A program made the translations under genes and the position numbers. This document shows, one piece after another, positions 1 to 6,967 of a DNA stretch of 12,228 nucleotides. The first letter of the stretch is position 1, and each line of letters begins with the position of its first letter. The notes below the pieces were generated by a model. It saw only the letters and a program-made list of their open reading frames with translations, did not search any database and was not told where the DNA came from. Origin of the DNA: Treponema sp. (GTDB lineage: Bacteria; Spirochaetota; Spirochaetia; Treponematales; Treponemataceae); NCBI GenBank assembly GCA_016297805.1, contig JAEDFX010000072.1:1-12228 (forward strand), written 5' to 3'.

Positions 1-343
1 GTTTATCAGTCTGAAGACCTACAACCTGTTCAAGTTCTTTTCCTTCTGGACAAATGTAACCAGCGTCATGAGCTGTAAGACTTGTTACAACACTTGTATC
101 CATATCAAGAACACCAGATCTTTCTTTTCCGTCTTTACCTACGGAAACTTTATTGTGCTCTTCTTTCTGCAACTTCTGGAGTTCATCGAACAACTTTTTA
201 GTTGCTGCTGTTGGTCCAACTAAGAATGATTCATCTCCATCATATGGAGTATAGTTAGCCTGGATAAAGTCACGAACATTTACTTCAGATGTCCATGCAC
301 CTTTAGGATTAAATCCTTCCCATTCTGGTCTTAAAGAAGCCAT
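1..343 (-). CDS. pflB: Pyruvate formate-lyase (formate C-acetyltransferase), N-terminal part
   Basis: Cytoplasmic glycyl-radical enzyme converting pyruvate and CoA to acetyl-CoA and formate in anaerobic fermentation. Only the first 114 residues are in the window; the catalytic Cys pair and the glycyl-radical loop lie beyond base 1. The frame is open from the ATG at 343 to the window edge. The N-terminus carries the family landmarks in order: a WEGF segment near residue 8, EVNVRDFIQ.NYTPY.GDESFL around residues 20-41, DMDTSV near 80, HDAGYI near 92 and a VGLQT stretch at the end. These match the start of E. coli PflB closely, as I recall that sequence. The start is supported by an AGAGGTG ribosome binding site four bases upstream and by a promoter at 379-407. 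The family assignment is secure. Homologous diol dehydratases lack this N-terminal signature. Confidence 0.95.
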   Translation of the reverse strand, partial: MASLRPEWEGFNPKGAWTSEVNVRDFIQANYTPYDGDESFLVGPTAATKKLFDELQKLQKEEHNKVSVGKDGKERSGVLDMDTSVVTSLTAHDAGYICPEGKELEQVVGLQTDK

Positions 344-378
344 TTTTCACCTCTAAAATAACATAAATTATAAGCAAA

Positions 379-407
379 ATTATAATGCTTTACTCTTCTT
401 TCTTCAA
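379..407 (-). promoter_or_regulatory. Sigma70-type promoter of pflB
   Basis: On the minus strand a TTGAAG (402-407) is separated by exactly 17 bp from a perfect TATAAT (379-384). Transcription would start near 372, giving a leader of about 29 nt before the pflB ATG that includes the AGAGGTG site. A second TATAAT lies 12 bp downstream at 367-372 but has no matching -35. An AAGCA/TGCTT inverted repeat overlaps the -10 region (373-390) and could be an operator, but nothing further supports that. Confidence 0.65.
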
Positions 408-468
408 GGAGAATACTGAAAATGATGTACTAGAATATCACCTGAAATGACAGCCTAGCACCCGATTA

Positions 469-786
469 TTAGAACTGGAATACTACACCGATTCTATTCA
501 TGGGAAATCCTAATTCAAGATTTGCACCAAAAAGTTCGGTAAAGTACCAGGATGCTCCAATAGTATATCCAAAATCTGCAAGAACGTATGGAATTGTCCA
601 TCCACCTGAATTAAAGGCGTCAAAAATATCCCATGGGATTCCTCCATCCACAGCAAGAAGCATATCACCAGCTTCAATTTCGGCTCCATAATTACACCAG
701 CACTGAGACCAATCAAAATCATCAGCAAAAGCAGATGCTGAAGTAAACAGAAGCAATGCAGCTAAAACAGCACGTAATTTTTTCAT
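469..786 (-). CDS. Short exported protein, probable outer-membrane beta-strand protein
   Basis: A 105-residue protein of unknown function. Residues 1-21 form a clear signal peptide (MKKLRAVLAALLLF..., cleavage after AFA). The mature part starts with an acidic, Trp/Cys-containing segment (DDFDWSQCWCNYG). It ends in alternating hydrophobic and polar strands and a C-terminal phenylalanine (GVVFQF), as outer-membrane beta-barrel proteins do. At about 85 mature residues it is short for a barrel. The join between IPYVLADF and GYTIGASWYF may be an in-frame internal deletion of a longer protein. That is an inference, as I cannot align it here. A weak AGAGAT site precedes the ATG and a 17-bp-spaced promoter lies at 823-851, so the gene looks expressed as its own unit. 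Nothing resembling a terminator was seen in 344-468. Confidence 0.75.
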   Translation of the reverse strand: MKKLRAVLAALLLFTSASAFADDFDWSQCWCNYGAEIEAGDMLLAVDGGIPWDIFDAFNSGGWTIPYVLADFGYTIGASWYFTELFGANLELGFPMNRIGVVFQF

Positions 787-822
787 AAAAATCTCTAAAC
801 AAACTCGTTATGCTTCACCGTA

Positions 823-851
823 AATATAATGAATTTCTTCCAATAAAACAA
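823..851 (-). promoter_or_regulatory. Promoter of the short exported protein gene
   Basis: Minus-strand TTGTTT (846-851), a 17-bp spacer and TATATT (823-828) lie upstream of the ATG at 786, predicting a leader of about 30 nt. It sits directly behind the stop codon of the beta-CASP gene (871), so the exported protein probably has independent transcription. The -35 matches the consensus in four of six bases and the -10 in five of six. Confidence 0.5.
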
Positions 852-870
852 TGAAAAAGAACTAGAAAAT

Positions 871-2292
871 CTACAAATCGTATTCTTTTTCCGGTTCAAT
901 TATTTCCACATTAGGGTATCCGGCTTCTATAAGATGCTGTTTAAATCCTTCCTGTTGATCTGGTTCACCATGAATAAGGAAAATCTTTTTCAATCGGGAA
1001 GTATCTATCTCGTTTAACCATTCTATCATCTCAGAATAATCAGCATGGGCACTAAAACCATTACATTTCTCAATTTTAGCCTTAACTTCGTATTTATCTC
1101 CAAGGATTTTTACTTCTTTTTGTCCATCGTAAATACGACGTCCGAGAGTATCTTCTGCCATGTAGCCTACAATCATAACTGTATTCTTTGGATTTGATAT
1201 TTCATTGGCCAGATGATACAAAACCCGGCCAGCTTCACACATACCATCTGCCGAAATAATTATCATAGGTCCATCTTTTTTATTCAGTTCTTTTGAATCT
1301 TCCACACTTGTTGTATATGTAAGTGAATTAAAACCAAATGGATTTTTATGATGTTTGAGAAAAGCTTCATTAACACTTTCATCGTAGCATTCAGGATGAA
1401 CTCTAAAAACTGAAGTAGCATTACTGGCCATTGGAGAATCTACATAAATTGGGACAACTGGAATTTTCCTTTGGTCTGTAAGAAGATGCAAATAGAAAAC
1501 AAGCTCCTGAGCACGTTCTATTGCAAATGATGGAATTATTATTTTTCCTTTTTTGGAGCAGGCATCTTTAACAATTCGTTCCAGATCCTTCATAGCTGCA
1601 TCATGATTATCATGGAGTTTATTACCATAGGTTGATTCAAGAAAAATATAATCTGGTGCAGGAACATTTGTTGCGGGATTTCTGATAATCGGCTTGCATT
1701 TTCTTCCAATATCGCCTGTGTATAGAATTCGGGTTTCTGATTCAGGATTTTTTTGATTAGGATTGATTGTAATATTTGCAAAGGCTGAACCAAGAATATG
1801 TCCTGCATCAAAAAATTCCAGCTGAACATTTGGTGAAATGTACATTTTTCGATTGTAAGAAAGAGAAACAATCTGATTTGCAGCGGCTATACAATCCTGT
1901 TCATCATAGAGAGGTTTCCAGTTAAATTTCTCACCTTTTTTCGCAGCCTGTTTTGAAAGATATTCTGCATCATGAGCCTGAATTCTTGCACTATCCATCA
2001 TTACCAGATTTGCAATATCTCTTGTAGCCGGAGTCGCATATATATTTCCGTTATAGCCCCGTTTTGAAAGAAGAGGTAAAAGTCCGCAATGATCCAGATG
2101 GCCATGAGTAAGAATAACTGCTTCCAGACTTTCAGTGTCTATAGAAAAATTACGGTTCTTTTCATCAGATTCATGTCTTTTCCCCTGAAAAGCTCCACAA
2201 TCTACCATAAATGTGTGCCCATCAACATCAAGCAAATGTTTTGAACCAGTAACTTCCTTTGCCGCACCCAACGAATAACACTTTATAGACAT
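871..2292 (-). CDS. Beta-CASP metallo-beta-lactamase-fold RNA nuclease family protein
   Basis: A 473-residue cytoplasmic protein of the CPSF-like/TTHA0252 group of beta-CASP metallohydrolases, zinc-dependent enzymes that act on RNA. All catalytic motifs are visible: HGHLDH (63-68), His165 in DAGHILGSA, Asp194 in YTGDIG, the acidic motif in LESTYG (Glu219), the beta-CASP His in VLYHL (360), His416 in GFSAHAD and His441 in LIHGE. Length is normal for the family and nothing is missing, so it should be active. The ATG at 2292 is preferred because a GGAGG lies five bases ahead (2298-2302). An upstream in-frame TTG at 2304 would put that site inside the coding region. The gene is divergent from the DUF2804 gene and shares a 117-bp control region with it. 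The family is certain; whether it acts as an endo- or exonuclease, and on which RNA, cannot be told. Confidence 0.93.
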   Translation of the reverse strand: MSIKCYSLGAAKEVTGSKHLLDVDGHTFMVDCGAFQGKRHESDEKNRNFSIDTESLEAVILTHGHLDHCGLLPLLSKRGYNGNIYATPATRDIANLVMMDSARIQAHDAEYLSKQAAKKGEKFNWKPLYDEQDCIAAANQIVSLSYNRKMYISPNVQLEFFDAGHILGSAFANITINPNQKNPESETRILYTGDIGRKCKPIIRNPATNVPAPDYIFLESTYGNKLHDNHDAAMKDLERIVKDACSKKGKIIIPSFAIERAQELVFYLHLLTDQRKIPVVPIYVDSPMASNATSVFRVHPECYDESVNEAFLKHHKNPFGFNSLTYTTSVEDSKELNKKDGPMIIISADGMCEAGRVLYHLANEISNPKNTVMIVGYMAEDTLGRRIYDGQKEVKILGDKYEVKAKIEKCNGFSAHADYSEMIEWLNEIDTSRLKKIFLIHGEPDQQEGFKQHLIEAGYPNVEIIEPEKEYDL

Positions 2293-2297
2293 ACAAA

Positions 2298-2302
2298 CCT
2301 CC
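2298..2302 (-). promoter_or_regulatory. Ribosome binding site deciding the start of the beta-CASP gene
   Basis: GGAGG on the minus strand, five bases before the ATG at 2292. It overlaps the longer open frame that starts at a TTG (2304), which therefore is not the likely start. Confidence 0.8.
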
Positions 2303-2374
2303 AAAACATTTTAAGTATAATGATCACCCTCATTTTATATCCATTTATTCAAGAAAACAAACTTTTTTCTATTA

Positions 2375-2403
2375 TTTACAATACTTTAGAACAGCTTTAT
2401 AAT
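2375..2403 (+). promoter_or_regulatory. Promoter of the DUF2804 gene, probably giving a leaderless mRNA
   Basis: TTTACA (2375-2380), a 17-bp spacer and a perfect TATAAT (2398-2403). The ATG at 2410 is only six bases beyond the -10, so the expected start of transcription falls on or beside the A of the start codon. No usable ribosome binding site lies in between. Confidence 0.6.
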
Positions 2404-2409
2404 AGAAGA

Positions 2410-3462
2410 ATGTACACTCGTGAGTTTTCTCAGCCACCAGAAAATATCGTTCATAACGGAAAGGCTGAATTTGGCTCTTATAATGATGTTTCTCCCAAAA
2501 TTGATATTCGAGGAATGAGAGCACCTTATGCAGGCATTCCCCTTCCTTCTTTTCTTTCAAATCTAAGAATTAAAAGTCGATTAACATATATTTTTTCTCT
2601 TGAGAATTTCATTGGTTTGGCATCCTTTATCGATTTTAAAGCTGTTGGACTTGGCGAAGTTTGTATGTTCAATAAAAAAACCGGAAAAAAATATGTTTAC
2701 CACACAATAATGACTCCAAGACGACGTTTTATTCCTGTTACAACAACAAGAGGAATCTGTGCCTGTTACAGAAAATCAAGGTTCATAAAGATTTCATGGG
2801 GTCGTAAACACCAGCACCATGCACTAAGTTTTAAACTTAAGGGAGATAATGTACGTCCAAATGTTGAAGGCTATGTATATTCTCCAATGCAGGATAAGAT
2901 GCACTGCGATCTTGAATTTGTTACACCTTCTCCATCATCATCAAGATGTGTTGCAACCTGGCTCTCTACCATGCAGATTAACGGTCAGATTTCTATAAAC
3001 AAAGAATTATCAGATGATTCTACAGGACTTGCTGTAATGAATCTTTCCAGAGCCTATTACAAAATGCATTCAAATTATAATATTGCTACTGGTATTGGCA
3101 CATATAAGGAGAAGGAAATTGTATTCAATATTTCTTCAACAAATCTAGATGCAGCAGATTCTGATTCCTATAATAATAATACGTTGATTATTGATGGTGA
3201 GGCTACCCTTTTACCTCCTGTATATATGACTCATCCATTTGGTGTTAGTAATCAATGGATTATTCAAGATACAGAAAATATGGTGGATTTAACATTTACA
3301 CCTTCTTCAGTAAATTCTAGAATTTTAAATTTAATTGCACTTCGCACTAGTTATAAAACAATGTACGGAACCTTTGAAGGCGTACTCTTAACAAAAGAGG
3401 GAACTAAAGTTTCATTGAAAGGATTTCCTGGAATTATTCAAAAAGGAATGCTTAGACTTTAA
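2410..3462 (+). CDS. DUF2804 family protein
   Basis: About 350 residues. I recognise it as DUF2804, a family of unknown function. Typical features are the FGSYNDV and IDIRGMRAP segments near the N-terminus, a lysine/arginine-rich LRIKSRLTYIF strand, a FNKKTGKKYVY segment (about 87-97), then repeated beta strands with lipocalin-like character, including ISWGRKHQHHALSFKL. No signal peptide or membrane segment is visible. The reading frame is open from an ATG at 2320, but those extra 30 residues overlap the promoter at 2375-2403, have no ribosome binding site and do not look like the family, so the ATG at 2410 is chosen. The gene is followed after 11 bp by the 654-residue protein gene, which suggests co-transcription. 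The family assignment is fairly sure; the function is unknown. Confidence 0.8.
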   Translation: MYTREFSQPPENIVHNGKAEFGSYNDVSPKIDIRGMRAPYAGIPLPSFLSNLRIKSRLTYIFSLENFIGLASFIDFKAVGLGEVCMFNKKTGKKYVYHTIMTPRRRFIPVTTTRGICACYRKSRFIKISWGRKHQHHALSFKLKGDNVRPNVEGYVYSPMQDKMHCDLEFVTPSPSSSRCVATWLSTMQINGQISINKELSDDSTGLAVMNLSRAYYKMHSNYNIATGIGTYKEKEIVFNISSTNLDAADSDSYNNNTLIIDGEATLLPPVYMTHPFGVSNQWIIQDTENMVDLTFTPSSVNSRILNLIALRTSYKTMYGTFEGVLLTKEGTKVSLKGFPGIIQKGMLRL

Positions 3463-3473
3463 GGAGAACTGCT

Positions 3474-5438
3474 ATGAGTGACGAAATCAATAGAACTGCG
3501 GATTGGGAGCCAGGAACTCTGGACAAAACCAGAAAAAATATTGGCGACATAAGTGACATCGACGCTGCCAGTATGGCAAAAAAATTGGGTGGTCAGGTAT
3601 TGTATGAACGTTCAACAACATCTTCAGGAAGCAGTACTCCAAATAAAACTGGCCGAATTGTAAGACAGACTTCCGGGGGGACTGGAGGAACTGGTAAATC
3701 AGGAAGCTCAGCTTCAGGTGGAAACGGAATTGGTATACCAAATCCTAACAGAAAATATAACCGTGAAGATTTACCTAACATTTCTAAAAAAGCAGCTTCT
3801 GCTATTGATAGACTGATGATGTCTTCAGAATTTAAAATTAAGCCTAACTACGGACTTTTTAATTTTATCAGAAACTGGCAGAAAAATGGTACAGAAAAGA
3901 TTCTTCCTGAGTTTTATGAATATTCATTAAAACAGATGATAGACCATATGGAAGGATTTATAACTGTTATAAAGACTTTAATTCAGATTGCCCCTGCTAC
4001 CTACAAATCCAAAATAGCAAATGGAACTGATACAAAGTTCAAATTCCTTAGAATGGTTGCGGGCTGGACTTTACAACCTATTAAAACTGAATACATAAAC
4101 CTTCAGACTGCACCTCAACCATTAATTGTTGCAGACTTGATTCCTCTTGTAAGAGCATTCTACAAGCCTCTAATTACAGTTTATTATTTTGGAAATAATA
4201 AAATTCCTAAGTTGATTAAGGAAATTTATGCTGATGAAGCTGCATACCCTGATTCTCCAAAGGATCAACTTTCAACTTATGCAAAGCAGGCAATTACAGA
4301 GTGGCTTTATATAGACACTGAAATCATAAAAAAACTGTACCCTCTTTTATTAAGAATGTGTTCTGATTCATTTGAACCATATCCTAATTTCTTCAATACA
4401 AAAGTTGGAGAAATTCTTAAATTTGTGGGACTTCATAAGTTTGATCTTTTGCTTCCAGAAAAGCCAAAGGAACCTGCACCTGAAGAAAAGAAAAAAGTTG
4501 CTCCTCCTCAGAAAGGTATAAAAGACTCTACAGTTCTGACTGGACTTAAACTTCTTGATCAATTGTTTCCAGGAGCTGGCTTTAATAATTTGGATGATCA
4601 TCCTGACATGTTCCCTTACTTCCAGCCTTTATATAAATTCCGTGATGGATTTAACCTAATCAACCCGGAAAATCCAGTTCAGGTAATTGCTGTATTAATG
4701 CATATAATAGAAGACTGTCTACAGGGATGCAGAAATATAAAATTTGCAGAACAACCAGATAAGAAGAATGCTGCAGATTCCATGGTTGCTGTTATGGATG
4801 AATGGTCTGCTTATCGTGAAGAATTCTTTGAACATTTATACTGTGAACCTTTGTGCGACCTGGTAAATTCTATTTATTCTCAACCTGATTTTGATAAGAG
4901 TCATATCGGTAAAAAAACAATTACCTCGCTGCTTTGGCAGGTTACATACCATTACATGCCAAACTTCAAATTTGAACAGCTGGTTCTTGAACATCCTGCA
5001 AATGAAAGCAAGTATCGACCATTATTCCACAGAACTGATTATGCAAGAAAATTCCTTACTTTAGTAATCAACGAATGTGATCAAAAGGCAAAAACGAAAG
5101 CCACCTGTAATCTTGTAGAAAATCCATGGGAACATTACAAATTTGATATTTCCAATGAAGTTTCAAAACGTCTTGATGTTCTGCTGGGCGCTCAAAATAA
5201 AACTACAAATACTACCGCAACAAATGCAAATCTCTTGAAGTATACATTGTGTTTCATTGCAGTTCTTGACTGGTGGATTAATAATCCAGATAGTCCTGCT
5301 TATACAACAGATCCAATGCACATATGGCGAGTTTCTGAAAGTGATGGAAAACCTGTATTCTCTGTTCCGGTAAGAAATGACCAGAACAAGTTATTTGCAG
5401 AAGCAATTAAAGCAAGCTATCAGAAAGCTGCGAAATAA
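3474..5438 (+). CDS. Uncharacterised 654-residue cytoplasmic protein
   Basis: I do not recognise a named domain. Residues 1-100 are low-complexity and probably disordered, with Ser/Thr/Gly-rich stretches (SSGSSTPNKTG near 51-60; GGTGGTGKSGSSASGGNG near 68-85). From about 103 on the protein is mainly alpha-helical and aromatic-rich. A Lys/Glu/Pro/Ala linker at about 329-348 divides it into two helical halves. There is no signal peptide or clear membrane segment. The start is good: AAGGAG seven bases before the ATG. It sits 11 bp behind the DUF2804 gene and probably shares its promoter. Its last 32 bases overlap the 3' end of the convergent pyridoxamine kinase gene. It may be a Treponema-restricted family, judged only from my failing to place it elsewhere. 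Coding is certain because of its length, start site and consistent codon use; function is unknown. Confidence 0.85.
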   Translation: MSDEINRTADWEPGTLDKTRKNIGDISDIDAASMAKKLGGQVLYERSTTSSGSSTPNKTGRIVRQTSGGTGGTGKSGSSASGGNGIGIPNPNRKYNREDLPNISKKAASAIDRLMMSSEFKIKPNYGLFNFIRNWQKNGTEKILPEFYEYSLKQMIDHMEGFITVIKTLIQIAPATYKSKIANGTDTKFKFLRMVAGWTLQPIKTEYINLQTAPQPLIVADLIPLVRAFYKPLITVYYFGNNKIPKLIKEIYADEAAYPDSPKDQLSTYAKQAITEWLYIDTEIIKKLYPLLLRMCSDSFEPYPNFFNTKVGEILKFVGLHKFDLLLPEKPKEPAPEEKKKVAPPQKGIKDSTVLTGLKLLDQLFPGAGFNNLDDHPDMFPYFQPLYKFRDGFNLINPENPVQVIAVLMHIIEDCLQGCRNIKFAEQPDKKNAADSMVAVMDEWSAYREEFFEHLYCEPLCDLVNSIYSQPDFDKSHIGKKTITSLLWQVTYHYMPNFKFEQLVLEHPANESKYRPLFHRTDYARKFLTLVINECDQKAKTKATCNLVENPWEHYKFDISNEVSKRLDVLLGAQNKTTNTTATNANLLKYTLCFIAVLDWWINNPDSPAYTTDPMHIWRVSESDGKPVFSVPVRNDQNKLFAEAIKASYQKAAK

Positions 5439-6252
5439 GAGTTGGAATAGCTGATTCAAAATCAACACCATACCAGTTATAGTCTTTGTGGGAAAGAGTA
5501 TTTTTTATACACTGAACCACAAAGTCTGCAGCTAGTCTGTAGGATTTTTCCAATGATAATCCACGCATTAAGGCGCCTGTCATTGTACTGGCAAAAATAT
5601 CACCAGTTCCATGAAAATTCGCAGCAAGTTTTTCATGAAAATACCAGCCATAAGAATCAGCAATTGAATCATAAGATGCAATCCCTATTTTTCCCTGATT
5701 AAAATCAACACCTTTTAGAATCACTTTTTTTGCACCTAAGTCAGATAGTTTTTTTAATATTTCTTGAATATATTCCCTGTCATATCCGGTTGCCTTGTAA
5801 GGAATTCCAAGAAGATAACAGGCTTCTGTCATATTAGGTAGAATAACATCGGCATTGCTGCACAATTTTTTCATAGATTCAGAAAATTCTGTTGTAAATC
5901 CGGTATAAAGTTTTCCATTATCTGCCATACAAGGATCAACGATCGTAATGGTATCCTTCCCTCCAAAATCATCAATAAGCCGCAGCATTAATTCTATTTG
6001 ATTTATGGAACCAAGATAACCAGTATAAATTGCATCAAAATGGATTTTTTCTGATTTCCAGTGATTTGTAATTGGAGTTATGTCATGAGTTAAATCTCTA
6101 AAAGTAAATCCCTGAAAAGCTGTATGTGTTGAAAGCACTGCTGTTGGTAAAACACAGGTCTCTACTCCCATAGCAGAAATAACTGGAAGCGCCACAGTAA
6201 GGGAACATTTTCCCATGCAAGATATATCCTGAACACTTATTATACGTTTCAT
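5407..6252 (-). CDS. pdxY: Pyridoxamine/pyridoxal kinase
   Basis: A 281-residue ribokinase-fold kinase that phosphorylates pyridoxal/pyridoxamine in vitamin B6 salvage, in the cytoplasm. The N-terminus (RIISVQDISCMGKCSLTVALP) has the family's substrate-side motif. Other features are the PTAVLSTHT segment (36-44), TGYLGS (78-83), VDPCMAD (105-111), the LPNMTEA motif (138-144) and the catalytic HGTGD (214-218) with Asp218 as base. Length is normal. The ATG at 6252 has a CGGAGAT site seven bases upstream. The start lies 18 bp behind the TAG of the decayed regulator's GGDEF remnant, so the two were once a likely operon. Its 3' end overlaps the convergent 654-residue protein gene by 32 bp. PdxK and PdxY types are hard to separate; the symbol is the less certain part of this call. 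Confidence 0.88.
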   Translation of the reverse strand: MKRIISVQDISCMGKCSLTVALPVISAMGVETCVLPTAVLSTHTAFQGFTFRDLTHDITPITNHWKSEKIHFDAIYTGYLGSINQIELMLRLIDDFGGKDTITIVDPCMADNGKLYTGFTTEFSESMKKLCSNADVILPNMTEACYLLGIPYKATGYDREYIQEILKKLSDLGAKKVILKGVDFNQGKIGIASYDSIADSYGWYFHEKLAANFHGTGDIFASTMTGALMRGLSLEKSYRLAADFVVQCIKNTLSHKDYNWYGVDFESAIPTLISQLSDSLL

Positions 6253-6270
6253 TTTATCTCCGAAAGCAAA

Positions 6271-6853
6271 CTATTTACTTTTTAATTTTTTTTGAACCTT
6301 TACAGTATACATTTTTTCATCTGCTTTATTCAAAACCTCGAGACAAGAATTTGTGTCTTTTTTTGAGGCTATAGCATAGCCAATACTTGCAGACACAGGA
6401 ATTGATAAGGTTTCATTTTTTGTTTCAATATAATAATTAAAACGGTGGATTATTTAAAGAAGCTTCCTGTACTGCCTCATAACCGGTAACAATAACCTGT
6501 TCAGGAACTTTTATTCCATTACGCAACAGATGATTTGTAAGTCCGATTGCCATGTGGTCTGAAAGACAGATAACTACATCAGGAAGAGAATCATAAAGAA
6601 TATAGTTCTGAGCTTCCGTCATTGGCACTGGTGTAATAATAATACCATCAAACAAAGAAAAGTTTATAAGTTCGAAAATATTAAATTCACCGTGAACATA
6701 CCGTTTATTAATATTACAAACCTGCACCAAAGGAGCAAAAACAACTACATCGTAATCATACTTTTCTGTCTGCGAGAATATACCTGGAAGAATTCTCTGC
6801 TGATATTCAGCTTCTGGAAAAATTGTAAGTAATCCGATTCTTTTTCTCATCAT
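6271..6853 (-). pseudogene. Remnant of a LacI-like substrate-binding/GGDEF regulator
   Basis: The 5' part (6437-6853) is an open frame of 138 residues starting RKRIGLLTIFPEAEYQQ, resembling a periplasmic-binding-protein-like sensor domain of the LacI type. It goes from EAQNYILYDSL straight to PDVVICLSDHMAIGL, a segment that normally comes near the end of such a domain, so roughly 100 codons seem lost in frame. It stops soon after EASLNNPP. In another frame, from about 6446 to the TAG at 6271, is the C-terminal end of a GGDEF domain: SIPVSASIGYAIA followed by LEVLNKADEKMY. The rest of the sensor domain, the linker and the GGDEF active-site loop are missing. Intact members would be cytoplasmic diguanylate-cyclase-type proteins, but neither piece can make c-di-GMP. 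No clear ribosome binding site precedes the doubled ATG at 6848-6853. The 138-residue piece could still be translated, but as a fragment. Confidence 0.8.
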
Positions 6854-6967
6854 ACATAAATAATTATTTCATAATAGTAATACAATGGAGAATTTTCATA
6901 TACTTTTAACTTTTTTTTTATTATATTTACAGAAGATAATAGAAAATAAATTTTTGGAGATATAGAA

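Noticed and set aside
373..390. AAGCA/TGCTT inverted repeat as a terminator
   Set aside because: It has a five-base stem with an A/T loop and no adjoining T run, and it overlaps the pflB -10 box, so it is not a terminator.
2293..2304. Upstream TTG start for the beta-CASP protein, adding four residues
   Set aside because: The extra codons overlap the GGAGG site, and the ATG at 2292 has ideal spacing to it.
2320..2409. Upstream ATG start for the DUF2804 protein
   Set aside because: No ribosome binding site, the stretch contains a strong promoter, and the translated residues do not look like the family.
6899..6927. Promoter for the CobW-type gene with a TATATT at 6922-6927
   Set aside because: No acceptable -35 hexamer lies 16-18 bp upstream, so the promoter could not be placed.
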